64,000 nt of DNA from Wenzhouxiangellaceae bacterium (GCA_007695005.1 REEQ01000061.1:1-64000), one strand, 5' to 3'. Positions 32,463 to 43,645 are shown, counted from the first letter of the stretch. The notes: generated from the letters alone by a model not told the origin. Made by a program: numbers and translations.

Positions 32463-33272
32463 ATGGCAGCTTCCTCACTGGCTCTCATTACCGGTGCCTC
32501 GGCCGGCATCGGCGCGGAATACGCTCGCCAGATGGCCGCTGCCGGATACGATCTGGTCCTGACCGCGCGCCGCAGCGACCGCCTGGAGGCGCTGGCCGAA
32601 TCGCTCCGTCAGGCTCATGACTGCCGCTGCACCTGCCTGGCTGCCGACCTGGCCGAGCCTGGCGCGCCGGCTGCACTGCACCAGGCACTTGACGATCAGG
32701 GGCTTGCAGTCGATGTGCTGGTAAACAACGCCGGCTACGCCGTAGCCGGGGTCTATCACCAGACCGACTGGGAGGATCAGGCCCGGTTTCTGCAGGTGAT
32801 GGTCGTCGCCGTAGCGGAGCTGACCCACCGCCTGCTGCCGCAGATGCGCGCAGGCGGCCGCGGTGGCGTCATCAACGTGGCGTCCCTGGCCGGGATCGTG
32901 CCAGGTTCTTCCGGCCACACCCTGTACGCCGCCGTCAAAGCATTCATGATTTCTTTCTCCGAGTCCCTGGCGATGGAAAATGCGGGCAGCGGGCTCAGCG
33001 TTCAGGCGCTTTGTCCCGGCTTCACCTACTCGGAGTTTCATGATGTCGTCGGCACCCGCGATATCGTCTCGAAAATGCCCGACTACATGTGGATGAATGC
33101 CGATGAGGTCGTGAGCTACAGCCTGGAGCAATTTGGCAAGCCGGGCGCACCGGTGATGCTGGTCCCGGGCCGCTTCAATCGCTTCATCTCGATGCTGTCC
33201 CGCAAGCTGCCCTACCGCGCAGCCTTCGCCCTGGTCCGCCGCCGCAGCGGCGACTTCCGCCGCCAGGACTAA
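32463..33272 (+). CDS. SDR-family short-chain dehydrogenase
   Basis: ALITGASAGIGAEYARQ...VLVNNAGYAVAG...YAAVKAFMISFSESL. Confidence 0.9.
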   Translation: MAASSLALITGASAGIGAEYARQMAAAGYDLVLTARRSDRLEALAESLRQAHDCRCTCLAADLAEPGAPAALHQALDDQGLAVDVLVNNAGYAVAGVYHQTDWEDQARFLQVMVVAVAELTHRLLPQMRAGGRGGVINVASLAGIVPGSSGHTLYAAVKAFMISFSESLAMENAGSGLSVQALCPGFTYSEFHDVVGTRDIVSKMPDYMWMNADEVVSYSLEQFGKPGAPVMLVPGRFNRFISMLSRKLPYRAAFALVRRRSGDFRRQD

Positions 33273-33310
33273 TGGTCGGACGCTCCGGGAAAAGCCTTGA
33301 AGCCAACCAG

Positions 33311-33482
33311 CTGCAAAGACGCCAAGTGCGCAAAGAAATAACGCGGATCGCTCGGTGGACAGTCTGATCCCATCGGTGCAGTCGACACATCATCCGCGGG
33401 AGACGCTGCGTCCTGGGCAGGGCATCGTGGATTGAAAGGCGCGTGTTTTCGACCTTCGGCCTCTTTGCCACTTCGCGGTTAG
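33311..33482. repeat. CGCAAAG-type inverted pair flanking about 110 bp
   Basis: CTGCAAAGACGCCAAGTGCGCAAAGAAATAACGCGG near 33311-33345 versus CGGCCTCTTTGCCACTTCGCGGTTA ending near 33482, imperfectly complementary. Confidence 0.5.
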
Positions 33483-33494
33483 TCAAACGCAAAC

Positions 33495-34088
33495 TCATTG
33501 ACCTCCGCGCTGGATCCGCTCCAGCCGACCGTCAATGAAATCGAGTTCCCGCGCACGGCGCCCAGCGGCAAAATCGTAAACCCAGCGCTCGCGCTGACCG
33601 TGGCCGGGCCAGGGGCCGATGTAGCCACCAAAACCGGCCAGCGGTGACAGGCTATAGCGATAGTCCGGCTCGCCACAGCGCGCAAAAATTTCTGCCGCGG
33701 TGGTCCCCGCCTGGTCCAGCTCGCGCCAGCTGCAGCGCCGTGTACCGGGCTCCCAGCGCACGCCGTAGCCAAGCTGATCAATTCGGTGCAGGTAGCCGTC
33801 CCTGAATACCAGCTGGCGCATGAATCGAGAGGCGCCAAAATTCAAGGTCCAGACTTCGACCCGCTGCCAGCTCAGCACATGGCCATCGCGCGTGCGCGCC
33901 AGTGGCTCGTCCCGATCTTCACGCCAGAACGGCGGTGGACAGGCTCGACCCACCTGCCAGATCGGATCTCCGAGCTGGACCAGGCGGCCATCGCAATACA
34001 GCGAGGCGGCAGCCGCAGGCGCGGCCAGCAGCAGGAAAACCAGTCCCAGTCTGGCCAGCCCGGTCACCCTCGTAGCGATTGTCTGCAT
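33495..34088 (-). CDS. DUF2845-type secreted hypothetical protein
   Basis: Signal peptide, YCDGRLVQLGDPIWQVGRACPPP, RERWVYDF. Confidence 0.65.
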   Translation of the reverse strand: MQTIATRVTGLARLGLVFLLLAAPAAAASLYCDGRLVQLGDPIWQVGRACPPPFWREDRDEPLARTRDGHVLSWQRVEVWTLNFGASRFMRQLVFRDGYLHRIDQLGYGVRWEPGTRRCSWRELDQAGTTAAEIFARCGEPDYRYSLSPLAGFGGYIGPWPGHGQRERWVYDFAAGRRARELDFIDGRLERIQRGGQ

Positions 34089-34246
34089 GCCAGCCCTCCT
34101 GCCGATGTGAATGCCTTGAGGAAACGTCGCCACCGATGATCAGCGTACACTCAAGGTATTGAACGCGGACTGAATTGGCTGTTGACGCGACAACGCCGAC
34201 GAATCAAGGATACTGCACGCCTTTCAAGACTCAACAGGAGGAATCA

Positions 34247-34861
34247 ATGATCCGACAATTTTTCGCCGCCATTGCCATCGGCACCGCGTCGACGTTCGCC
34301 GTTGCCGACGATCATGCTGCCAGCAGCAACGGAGTCGAGCACTACCTGATCGACACCCGCGGGGCACATGCCTTTATCCAGTTCAGGATTTCCCATCTGG
34401 GGTTTTCCTGGCTGTACGGGCGCTTCAATGAATTCGAAGGTCAATTCAGCTTTGACCCGAGCGACCCCAGCAATTCCAGTGTCGAGGTGACAGTCCAAAC
34501 AGCCAGCATCGACTCCAATCATGAGCGCCGCGACAACCATCTGCGCAACGAAGACTTTCTCACCGTCGAGGCGTTTCCCGAAGCGCATTTTCGCAGCACT
34601 TCGTTTCGCCATATCGAGGGGGATCGCTTCCACATGACCGGGGACTTCACCCTGCTCGGTCACACCCGCTCGCTGGATATTGAGGTGGAACACGTGGGCG
34701 CCGGCGTTGACCCCTGGGGCGGCTACCGGCGCGGATTCACCGGCCGCACCTCATTTGCGCTGGCTGACTTCGGGATCGATTACGATCTTGGCCCCGAAGC
34801 GGAAATCATCGAGATCATTCTCGATGTGGAAGGCATCCGCCAGGACAACGGCGACGACTGA
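34247..34861 (+). CDS. YceI-family periplasmic protein
   Basis: Signal peptide; YLIDTRGAHAFIQFRISHLGFSWLYGRF...RRDNHLRNEDFLTVEAFPEAHFRS. Confidence 0.92.
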   Translation: MIRQFFAAIAIGTASTFAVADDHAASSNGVEHYLIDTRGAHAFIQFRISHLGFSWLYGRFNEFEGQFSFDPSDPSNSSVEVTVQTASIDSNHERRDNHLRNEDFLTVEAFPEAHFRSTSFRHIEGDRFHMTGDFTLLGHTRSLDIEVEHVGAGVDPWGGYRRGFTGRTSFALADFGIDYDLGPEAEIIEIILDVEGIRQDNGDD

Positions 34862-34877
34862 TATTGTTCGGCCAGGC

Positions 34878-36227
34878 TCACGCCTGGCCGGCCACCATCA
34901 TCCTGTCGACCAGCAGCGAGCCGGTCTGAATATTGCGGCGGGTATCGATATCAGTGCCCGCCGCGACGATGCCGCCCAGCATGTCGCGCAGATGACCGGC
35001 AATGGTGATTTCTTCAACCGGCCAGGCGATCTCTCCGCCCTCGACCCAGAAGCCGGCTGCGCCGCGCGAATAATCGCCGGTGACCAGGTTGACGCCCTGA
35101 CCCATGACTTCAGTCACCAGCAGGCCGGTGCCCAGCTCGGCCAGCAGCGCATCCGGATCATGAGAACCGCCAACAAACTGCAGGTTGCGTACGCCACCCG
35201 CATTGGCCGTGGTGTTCAGGCCCAGACGACGCCCGGAATAGCTGCTGAGCACATAGCGCAACAACTCGCCGTCAGCGATCAGAGCTGACTCCCGGGTAGC
35301 CACGCCGTCGGCGTCGAACCAGGCCGAGGCCGGCCCGCCGGGAAGACGCGGTCGTTCAATCAGGGACGCCCAGTCGGGCAATATCCGCTGGCCCAGCGCG
35401 TCGAGCAGAAAGCTGGCACGCCGGTACAGACTGCCGCCGGAAACTGCGCTGACCAGATGAGCAATCAGTCCGCGCGCCACTTCCGGGGCGAACAATACCG
35501 GCACCTTGCCGGTCGGCACCCGCCTGGCGCCGAGGCGGCGCAGGGTCCGCCGGGCCGCCTCCAGCCCCGTGGCTTCCGGGCTGGCCAGCTCGCTCAGACT
35601 GCGCCGAGAATCCCAGTCGTAGTCACGCTGCATGCCGGCCTGGTCGGCGGCAATCAGGACGCAGCTTTGCGAGTACTGAGTACCGCGGTTGCTGCCGATG
35701 AAGCCATGGCTGTTGGCATAAACGCTGACCGCCGCCTCGGTGCTGACACTCGCCCCTTCGGAATTGCTGATGCGCGCATCGGCATCCCGCCCTGCCTGTT
35801 CAATCTCGCGCGCCCGCTCCAGCAGATCATTCATCCCCAGGTCATGGCCGTGCCACAGATCCAGGTCGACGCGGTCCACGGCCATCAGTTCGGCCTGCGC
35901 GAGCCCGGCGGCGGGATCAGGCTGGGTATAGCGGGCGATGGCGAGGGCACGGTCGACGCATTCATCGACGGTGTCGGGCGACAAATCGCCGGTCGAGGCC
36001 GAGCCGCTGCACTGGCCGCGGTAGACACTGACCCGAATACCCCGATCCCGAGCCTCTTCCAGCACGTCAATCTCACCCAGGCGGACGGCGGCTTCACGCG
36101 CCAGACTGGAATTGAGCGCCACCTCGACCTGGTCTGCGCCACGGCTGCGGGCCCGTTCCAGGACGCGACATGCCAGTGTTTCGAGCCGGTCGATCTCGCG
36201 CTCGGGCGCGGTGAGCAGATCGCTCAT
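34878..36227 (-). CDS. pmbA: Metalloprotease PmbA (TldE)
   Basis: NSEGASVSTEAAVSVYANSHGF...NLVTGDYSRGAAGFWVEGGEIAWPVEEITIAGHL. Confidence 0.94.
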   Translation of the reverse strand: MSDLLTAPEREIDRLETLACRVLERARSRGADQVEVALNSSLAREAAVRLGEIDVLEEARDRGIRVSVYRGQCSGSASTGDLSPDTVDECVDRALAIARYTQPDPAAGLAQAELMAVDRVDLDLWHGHDLGMNDLLERAREIEQAGRDADARISNSEGASVSTEAAVSVYANSHGFIGSNRGTQYSQSCVLIAADQAGMQRDYDWDSRRSLSELASPEATGLEAARRTLRRLGARRVPTGKVPVLFAPEVARGLIAHLVSAVSGGSLYRRASFLLDALGQRILPDWASLIERPRLPGGPASAWFDADGVATRESALIADGELLRYVLSSYSGRRLGLNTTANAGGVRNLQFVGGSHDPDALLAELGTGLLVTEVMGQGVNLVTGDYSRGAAGFWVEGGEIAWPVEEITIAGHLRDMLGGIVAAGTDIDTRRNIQTGSLLVDRMMVAGQA

Positions 36228-37660
36228 CAGGCCGTCCCTCCCACGGTCAGACCGTCAATGCGCAACGTCGGCTGACCGACGCCGACCGGGACGCTCTGGC
36301 CTTCCTTGCCGCAGACGCCAACGCCGGAATCCAGGCTCAGGTCATTGCCGACCATGCCAACACGGGTCAGCACATCCGGGCCGTTGCCGATCAGGGTCGC
36401 GCCCTTGATGGCCGCGCCGAGCTTGCCGTTGCGGATACGGTAAGCCTCCGAGGCGGCAAACACGAACTTGCCCGAGGTGATATCGACCTGGCCACCATTG
36501 AAGTTGACTGCATAAATTCCGTCATCCACCGAGGCGATGATCTCGGCCGGATCATGCTTGCCGGGCAGCATGTAGGTATTGGTCATGCGCGGCATGGGCA
36601 GGTGGGCAAAAGACTCGCGCCGGCCGTTGCCGGTCGGCTTGGCTCCCATCAGCCGGGCGTTGAGCTTGTCCTGCATGTAACCGACCAGGCGTCCGTTCTC
36701 GATCAGGGTGGTGCAGGAAGCGGCGGTTCCCTCGTCGTCGACCGTCAGTGAACCGCGCCGACGCGCCAGCGTGCCGTCATCGACAATGGTGCACTCCGGG
36801 CTTGCCACCTGCTCGCCGATGCGATTGCTGAAGGCCGAAATTCCCTTGCGATTGAAGTCACCTTCCAACCCATGGCCAATGGCCTCGTGCAGCAGCACAC
36901 CGGGCCAGCCGGGGCCAAGTACCACGGTCATGTGCCCGGCCGGAGCGTCTTCGGCGGTCAGATTGACGGCGGCCTGGCGCACGGCCTCGGTTGCATACTC
37001 CTGCCAGCTTTCCGGGTTCATCAGTTCGCTCAGATCAAAGCGCCCGCCACCGCCGGCAAAACCCTGCTCACGCCGATCATTCTCTTCCATCAACACGCGA
37101 ATATCGAGTCGCACCAGCGGCCGGATGTCTCCGGCCAGGGCTCCGTCGCTGGCCACTACCAGCACGGCCTCATGACTGGCCGACAGATTGACCGTCACCT
37201 GGCTGACCCTGGCATCCAGCGAGCGCACGTAGGCATCGATGGTGCGCAGCAGTTCAACGCGATCGGCCGGTCGACCGGCACTGGTGGGGTCCTCAGTGCC
37301 GTAGCGCGCTTCGGCGACCACGCCCTGACCGGCACGCACGCGACCTGACTGACCTGAGCGGCCAATGGCGCGCGCGCTGCCGGCAGCTTGCAGCAAGGCA
37401 GGCAGGCTGATCGAATCGGCATAGGCAAAGCCGGTGCCGGTGCCGGCAACGGCGCGCAGACCGACACCCTGATCGACGTCCCAGCTGCCGCCGCGCACGC
37501 TGCCGTCTTCCAGCATCCAGCTCTCGCGCACCCGGCGCTGGAAATAGGCTTCACCAAGATCCACGCCCGGTCCACACAGGCGGGCTAGCACTTTTTCCAG
37601 GTCGGCATCATCGAGTCCTGCGGGCTCGAGCAGCTGGCCTCTGGCCAATTCAAGCATCAT
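36227..37660 (-). CDS. tldD: Metalloprotease TldD
   Basis: [18 protein letters not shown]...[12 protein letters not shown]. Confidence 0.95.
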   Translation of the reverse strand: MMLELARGQLLEPAGLDDADLEKVLARLCGPGVDLGEAYFQRRVRESWMLEDGSVRGGSWDVDQGVGLRAVAGTGTGFAYADSISLPALLQAAGSARAIGRSGQSGRVRAGQGVVAEARYGTEDPTSAGRPADRVELLRTIDAYVRSLDARVSQVTVNLSASHEAVLVVASDGALAGDIRPLVRLDIRVLMEENDRREQGFAGGGGRFDLSELMNPESWQEYATEAVRQAAVNLTAEDAPAGHMTVVLGPGWPGVLLHEAIGHGLEGDFNRKGISAFSNRIGEQVASPECTIVDDGTLARRRGSLTVDDEGTAASCTTLIENGRLVGYMQDKLNARLMGAKPTGNGRRESFAHLPMPRMTNTYMLPGKHDPAEIIASVDDGIYAVNFNGGQVDITSGKFVFAASEAYRIRNGKLGAAIKGATLIGNGPDVLTRVGMVGNDLSLDSGVGVCGKEGQSVPVGVGQPTLRIDGLTVGGTA

Positions 37661-37742
37661 CTTTCATCCATAGGGTGTGTGTGGCAGCAACGCTGCGGGC
37701 GCTGTCCGGCTGACAGCAATATGACGGCATGCCAAGCCGGTT

Positions 37743-40700
37743 TCAATCATCCGCCCGAGGTGCCGGCGGCCCGATGATCTCCTCTTCGCCCTCCTCATCG
37801 GTGACTCGGGCCTGCACCAGTTCGATGCGCGGATCATCCCAGGGACCGGTCACCGAATAGCGCGCCTCGGCGATGCCGCGCAGCGGGCGTTCAAGCAGCG
37901 TGCGCAGGACCAGCCCGGCCGCCGCGCCGGCCGGGCCACCGGCCAGCACACCGATCACCGGCAGGGTGGCTCCGAGGCCCGGCTCGACAACAATCACCTG
38001 ATCATACTCGCGCGCTGCCATGTCGGTGTCACCGCTGATCGTGATGTTGGCCGCCGGCGCGCGAATGCGCACCCCGTCGGTCCGGGCGAAGCCTGCGGCA
38101 AGATCGAAGCGACCCTCGATCTGGTCGAACTTCAGGCCGGCTGCAAAGACATCGCGAAAGTCCAGGATCAGGCGCCGCGGAATGGCGGTAAAGCTGGCCA
38201 GACCAAGCAGGCGCCCGGCCCCCGGCCTGGCCTCGGGAATGGTGCCGTCGGTGATGCGCAGCTCGAGGTCACCGCTCAAGCGGGCCATGGCGAAATCCAT
38301 CGGCGCGCCCGGCCAGCGCACGTCGGCATCGACCTGGGCACGGCTGGCGATCAAGCCTGCCTCATAGCCGGCCGAGCGCAGCAGGCCGGTCAGGTCAGTG
38401 GTGGACAGACGACCACGAAACTCGCTCTGGAAGCGTTGATCTCGCTCCACCCAGCGACCGCTGCCATGCAGGCGCAAGTCCGGTCCAGCGACATCGATCA
38501 ACTCGACTTCCATGCCATCGGCCGAGGCATGCGCCTCCAGTCGCGCCCGCCCCAGATCCAGCTCCCCCCAGCGCAGTGACTCGATATAGACGTGCAGCGG
38601 TGGCAGCCCTCGGGGGCTGCGTGTCGAAGTCTGCTCGCTGAGCGGATGCAAGGCCAGGTCCAGGCTGGTCGGCTCGGGTGCCAACGGCGCCAGCGCAAGA
38701 CGCTGCAGGTCGGCCATCAAGACACGACCGGAGTCGAGCGGGGCGGGAATGGAAAGCCGACCCAGCATGCGCTCGCTGTCCAGGTCCAGCGTCCAGGCCA
38801 ACTCATCGCGCGTCAGGCTCAGGTCCAGATCCTGCAGCTCCAGGCCAAAGCCGTGGACCCGCCCCAGACTCACCTGGACGTCCACCGGCGGCGGCTCGGT
38901 CGCAGCGCTGCCAGCCGGAGCAAGCAACTCCCACCATTCGGCCAGAGCCAGCTCCTCCAACTGACCGCGGATTCGAACACCCTCGGTGGGTAACTCCCCG
39001 GCACCGACATCACCGAGAGCCAGCGCTAGCGACCAGGCCGCCGAAGCAGCTCGCCAGCGAGCAGCCAGGCGCTCTTCCAGCACGAGACTGCCCTGCAGCT
39101 GCGCGTTGGCCACATCGAAGGCCAGGGCGAGCGGCCAGGCCTGGTCAGCGCGCTTGACCAAGGGCGCAGGGAAATCCAGGGCCAGACCCTCAAGATTACT
39201 GTCCACGGCTACCCGGAAGCCGTCATCGTCCAGGTCGCCGCGACCGGAAAGCTCGACCAGAAACCGGCTGGCTCCCTGCGCACGCAGGCCCAGGCCCGCC
39301 AGCTCGGGAAACAACTGAAATGGATTCAGCACCGACTCCACTCGCAGCCATGCCGGCGCCTCGAAACCTCCCTGCAGCGCGACCGGGTGCTGCGCCCGGC
39401 CATCGCCCAGGCTAAGGTCGTGGGACTGCAGTCGCTGACGGTCGAAGGTCGCACTCCCGCTCAAGCCATCGACCACGGCGGCAATGGCCGGCAGCGCGAG
39501 CCCTGTGCCATGGAGATCAACCCGGCCCGCCATCGACCATTCATCCATGTTCCGAAACGGCAGTGCCAGCTGCAGATCGACCGATACCGGGCCCGACGGT
39601 TCGGTCGCTGCCAGCACGCCCTGCATACCCTCAACCGGCATCGCAGCCAGCAGCTCGGCCAGCTGGGCAGCCTCGGCACGCTCCACGGCCAGATTCAGCG
39701 CCATGGTCGGCTCGGTCAGATCCTCGATGGCCAGCTCGGCGCGGTCGATCGGCAGGTCTGCCAATTGCGCGCGGCTGAATTGACCGGACAGGGAGCGGCC
39801 CAGAAAACTGGCTTCGCCGGCCAGGCTGCTCGCCCGCGGCCAGTCAGGCCAGTAGTCTATTTCCAGCCCGGAGAAAGTTGCATCGGCCTGAAAGTCACCG
39901 GCTGCGATGTCGCGCGCGAGCTTCCCGGCCTGCATGTGCAAGAGGACCAGGCCACTGGCCTGATCGATCCAGCCCAGCGAGCGCTCCAGCCAGTCCATGG
40001 CGGTTTCGGGAATGAATCGGGGCGGAAGGTAGGGACGTGGATCGACACGCTCGATACGCTCGGCATCAATCAGGAAATCGAGAAAGGGTCGGCGCTCCCA
40101 TAGCCAGATCAAGCCGTCAGCCTGACCTTCGGCAAAGGAGGTCTCGATACGCAGGCCATCGAGCTCAATGGCCTGTGGTGACAGCAGCGCTCGGCCACCC
40201 AGGCTTTCGAGCTGTACCGGCTCGGCAAACAGCAGCGGCCACTCGACCCGTGGCTTTCCACCCGGCAGCAGCTCGGCACGATCTCCGGACAGCCCCAGGC
40301 GCAGGTCCAGGCCGGACAGGCTCGGCAAGGGGTCAGCCAGGCTCAAGCTCAGCTGATCAATCGCTCCGCCCAGGGCGTGCAGACTGCCGTTGCCGCGCCA
40401 GCCGATCTCGAACTCGCTGATCACGCCAGCCAGCGCCGTCGGCGCCTGTGGCCATTCAGCCAGCAGCGGCGCGAGCAGGGCATGGGCAGCACCCAGCTCC
40501 AGATGATCCACGCTCAGCGCCCATGCCTGGCCCTGTCGACCCAGGGCCAGCCCCCGCGCCAGCGGCGGCTGGGCATCGGCTGCCAGCGAAACCAGTTCAA
40601 GCTGGCTAGCTTCATCGCTGCGTGCCAGAACCAGTTCGGCAGCTACCCGCTCGGCGCCCACGCCGGCCTGCTCCAGAACCAGGTCCATATCCATGCGGAC

Positions 40701-41495
40701 GCCGCTATCAACCTGCCAGCTGGCCCAGGCTTCGACGCTGGCTCTGGCTGAATCCGGCAGCCAGTCGCCTCGCAGCCAGTCGCGCGGATCCAGCGCATTG
40801 CCTGCTACCCAGGCCCGGGCACTGCGCCAGCTACCGCCGACCTGATTCAGGCGCACTGCAAACTGCAGGCCCGGCCCGGCGGCTGCGGTCGGCTCGAGGC
40901 GACCCTGGATCTCGGTATGCGGGCCTCGGCGCCGAATCTCGCCCTCGACCAGGCGGGCCCCAAACTCTGGCTGAGCTCGCGGGCGAACACGGAAACTGGC
41001 GTCCCGAACCAGCAAGTCACCGAGCAACAACAGCTCCCCGCGATCCTCGCGTTCGGCCAGCTCGGCGCCTCCTTCGAGCTCCAGCCCCCACTGGCCGTCA
41101 TCATCCTCGGCCAGAACCAGTTCCAGCCCCAGAACGATCAGCCGGAAGGGATTGCGATCTCCAAGCAGCAGGGCCGGCAGGTGCAGCTCAAGGCGAGTTT
41201 CATCCACCGCCAGCAACGTCTCCTCCGGGGTGCCAACCTGAAGTCCGAAAAGATGGATTTGCGGAGTCAGACGCGGCCACTGCGCCTCGGCACGCCCAAT
41301 GCTCACCGGCTGCCCTATACGCTCTGACAACTGCTCGGAAAGCCACGGACGCAACTGGTCCGCGTGCGGGATCAAACTCCGACCGACACCCACCAGCACG
41401 GCCGTGGCGATGATCAGGATGGCAATGGCTGTGAGCAGCCACGCCCGAAGCGCGGCCAGGCAGGCGAGCAGCCGGGATGAAGCGCGATCAGTCAA
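37743..41495 (-). CDS. yhdP: YhdP-family AsmA-like envelope protein
   Basis: About 1250 aa, N-terminal TM, AsmA-like C-terminus. A probable TTG start (41495) overlaps the rng stop codon. Confidence 0.85.
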   Translation of the reverse strand: MTDRASSRLLACLAALRAWLLTAIAILIIATAVLVGVGRSLIPHADQLRPWLSEQLSERIGQPVSIGRAEAQWPRLTPQIHLFGLQVGTPEETLLAVDETRLELHLPALLLGDRNPFRLIVLGLELVLAEDDDGQWGLELEGGAELAEREDRGELLLLGDLLVRDASFRVRPRAQPEFGARLVEGEIRRRGPHTEIQGRLEPTAAAGPGLQFAVRLNQVGGSWRSARAWVAGNALDPRDWLRGDWLPDSARASVEAWASWQVDSGVRMDMDLVLEQAGVGAERVAAELVLARSDEASQLELVSLAADAQPPLARGLALGRQGQAWALSVDHLELGAAHALLAPLLAEWPQAPTALAGVISEFEIGWRGNGSLHALGGAIDQLSLSLADPLPSLSGLDLRLGLSGDRAELLPGGKPRVEWPLLFAEPVQLESLGGRALLSPQAIELDGLRIETSFAEGQADGLIWLWERRPFLDFLIDAERIERVDPRPYLPPRFIPETAMDWLERSLGWIDQASGLVLLHMQAGKLARDIAAGDFQADATFSGLEIDYWPDWPRASSLAGEASFLGRSLSGQFSRAQLADLPIDRAELAIEDLTEPTMALNLAVERAEAAQLAELLAAMPVEGMQGVLAATEPSGPVSVDLQLALPFRNMDEWSMAGRVDLHGTGLALPAIAAVVDGLSGSATFDRQRLQSHDLSLGDGRAQHPVALQGGFEAPAWLRVESVLNPFQLFPELAGLGLRAQGASRFLVELSGRGDLDDDGFRVAVDSNLEGLALDFPAPLVKRADQAWPLALAFDVANAQLQGSLVLEERLAARWRAASAAWSLALALGDVGAGELPTEGVRIRGQLEELALAEWWELLAPAGSAATEPPPVDVQVSLGRVHGFGLELQDLDLSLTRDELAWTLDLDSERMLGRLSIPAPLDSGRVLMADLQRLALAPLAPEPTSLDLALHPLSEQTSTRSPRGLPPLHVYIESLRWGELDLGRARLEAHASADGMEVELIDVAGPDLRLHGSGRWVERDQRFQSEFRGRLSTTDLTGLLRSAGYEAGLIASRAQVDADVRWPGAPMDFAMARLSGDLELRITDGTIPEARPGAGRLLGLASFTAIPRRLILDFRDVFAAGLKFDQIEGRFDLAAGFARTDGVRIRAPAANITISGDTDMAAREYDQVIVVEPGLGATLPVIGVLAGGPAGAAAGLVLRTLLERPLRGIAEARYSVTGPWDDPRIELVQARVTDEEGEEEIIGPPAPRADD

Positions 41496-42964
41496 AGGAG
41501 TACGACGTCGAACTGTTCCTGGCCGTACTGATCCTCTGGCTGAAACTGGATGCTGGTGCCCAGCAGCTCGGTCAGTTCGGCGATCGAACGGTGGTGGTCC
41601 TCGAGCATGCGCTCGACCACCCGCGGCGCAGCCATCACTCGCAGCTGCCCGGTTTCGAACTGGCGCACGGCGCGCAGGATTTCGCGGAAGATTTCCGAAC
41701 AGACGGTTTCCACGCTCTTGACTCGGCCGCGTCCGTCGCAGGCCCGGCAAGGCTCGCACAAGCGATGCTCCAGGCTTTCGGTGGTGCGCTTGCGAGTCAT
41801 TTCAACCAGCCCAAGCGGGGAGATGTCCGACACCGAGCTGCGGGCATGGTCACGGGCCAGGGCACGCTGCAAGGTCCTGAGGACCTGGCGCTTGTGCTCG
41901 GCATCGGTCATGTCGATGAAATCGATGATGATGATGCCGCCCAGGTTGCGCAGCCGCAGCTGACGAGCGATGGCCTGAGCCGCTTCAAGATTGGTCTTGT
42001 AGATGGTCTCTTCCAAGTTGCGAAAGCCGACGTAGGCGCCGGTATTGACATCCACCGTCGTCATCGCCTCGGTCTGGTCGATGCTCAGGTACCCCCCGGA
42101 CTTCAACGGTGCCGTGCGGCTAAGAGCGCGGTCGATCTCGTCCTCGACCCCATAGAGATCGAACAGCGGCCCGTCACCGTCGTAGTGCTCGATCCGATCC
42201 ACCCACTCGGGAAAGAAGTCGCTGGCAAACTTGCAGGCACGCTGCCAGGTGGCGCGATCATCAATGCGGACCTTGTCGACGCCGGCATGCATGTGATCGC
42301 GCAGCGAGCGGTAAGGCAGCGACAGATCCTCATAAATGCACTGACCCGGCTCGGCCACCTGCATGGCGGCTTCGATTCGGCCCCAGAGTCGGCGCAGGTA
42401 GTTCAAGTCCTTGGCCAAAGCGGCCTCGGTCACCCCCTCGGCATTGGTCCGCAGGATGAAACCGGCCTTGCTTTCCGGGCCCAGCAGGCCGCGCAGCAGA
42501 TCCTTCAGGCGCTGGCGCTCCTCTTCAACTTCGATCCGCACCGACACGCCTAGACTATCGACGCCCGGCAGCAAGACCAGATAGCGCGAAGGAACACTGA
42601 GCTGGGTGGTCAGACGCGCACCCTTGCTGCCGAGCGGATCCTTGATGACCTGGACCATGACCTTTTCTCCGGTCCTGAGCAACTCGGTAATCGGCGGCGG
42701 CTGCAATGGCGTTCCGTCCTCGCCCAGTTCGGGCTGGCGCGGGACGATGTCGTTGGCGTGCAGAAACGCCGTTCGATCGAGGCCAATATTGACGAAGGCT
42801 GCCTGCATGCCCGGCAGTACACGTTCCACCCGACCCATGTAGATGTTACCGACGTAACTGACGTCATCATCCCGCTCCAGATACAGCTCCTGGAGCAGAC
42901 CGTTTTCGACCAAGGCAACGCGGCTTTCGGTCAGGGTGACGTTGATCAGAATTTCGTCGCTCAC
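41492..42964 (-). CDS. rng: Ribonuclease G
   Basis: MSDEILINVTLTESRVALVENG...YVGNIYMGRVERVLPGMQAAFVNIGLDRTAFLHANDI. Confidence 0.96.
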   Translation of the reverse strand: MSDEILINVTLTESRVALVENGLLQELYLERDDDVSYVGNIYMGRVERVLPGMQAAFVNIGLDRTAFLHANDIVPRQPELGEDGTPLQPPPITELLRTGEKVMVQVIKDPLGSKGARLTTQLSVPSRYLVLLPGVDSLGVSVRIEVEEERQRLKDLLRGLLGPESKAGFILRTNAEGVTEAALAKDLNYLRRLWGRIEAAMQVAEPGQCIYEDLSLPYRSLRDHMHAGVDKVRIDDRATWQRACKFASDFFPEWVDRIEHYDGDGPLFDLYGVEDEIDRALSRTAPLKSGGYLSIDQTEAMTTVDVNTGAYVGFRNLEETIYKTNLEAAQAIARQLRLRNLGGIIIIDFIDMTDAEHKRQVLRTLQRALARDHARSSVSDISPLGLVEMTRKRTTESLEHRLCEPCRACDGRGRVKSVETVCSEIFREILRAVRQFETGQLRVMAAPRVVERMLEDHHRSIAELTELLGTSIQFQPEDQYGQEQFDVVLL

Positions 42965-43069
42965 GGGCCGGCAGGACTGGAAAAAAACTGCTCAAGGATA
43001 GCATCTCGGCGGCATGACTCCGTGGCCGCAACTATACTGGTACCGGAATTCATCCTGCGACCTTGGCTC

Positions 43070-43636
43070 TTGACCCTGATTCTGGCATCCGCTTCGCCAC
43101 GACGGCGCGAACTGCTGGGGCAGTTCGGCCTGGCTTTTGACATAGACCCGGCCGATATCGACGAGGCCCGTCGCGCCGGCGAATCCGCCCATTCTTACGT
43201 TCTGCGCATCGCAGGCGAGAAAGCGCTGCATGTGGCCGATCGCCACCCCGGCCAGCCCGTGCTGGGCGCCGACACGGCCGTGGTTCTGGATGGGCGGAGC
43301 CTGGGCAAACCTGTAGATGCCGGCGAGGCCAGGTCCATGCTCCGGCAATTGTCGGGGCGAGCCCACCAGGTCATGTCGGCCGTGGCCCTGGTCTGCCCGG
43401 ACGGTCGCCGCCTTTCCCGACTGAGCAGAACCGAGGTCGAATTCGGCCAGCTGCCCTTGGCCTGGATAGAGGCCTACATCGCCTCGGGCGATCCCATGGA
43501 CAAGGCCGGGGCCTACGGCATCCAGAACCAGGCCGGCATCTGGATCTCCAGGATCACCGGCAGCTATACCGGCGTGGTCGGCCTGCCCCTGTTCGAAACC
43601 GGCGCCCTGCTCCGCGAAGCCGGCCTGCTGGAATGA
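43070..43636 (+). CDS. Maf-family nucleoside triphosphate pyrophosphatase
   Basis: LILASASPRRRELLGQFG...VLGADTAVVLDGRSLGKP; frame fits a TTG start. Confidence 0.92.
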   Translation: MTLILASASPRRRELLGQFGLAFDIDPADIDEARRAGESAHSYVLRIAGEKALHVADRHPGQPVLGADTAVVLDGRSLGKPVDAGEARSMLRQLSGRAHQVMSAVALVCPDGRRLSRLSRTEVEFGQLPLAWIEAYIASGDPMDKAGAYGIQNQAGIWISRITGSYTGVVGLPLFETGALLREAGLLE

Positions 43637-43645
43637 AGGCAGGAA

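Noticed and set aside
41480-41510. Overlap of the yhdP start (TTG) with the rng stop
   Set aside because: Short overlap start/stop arrangements are common in operons; not unusual enough to report.
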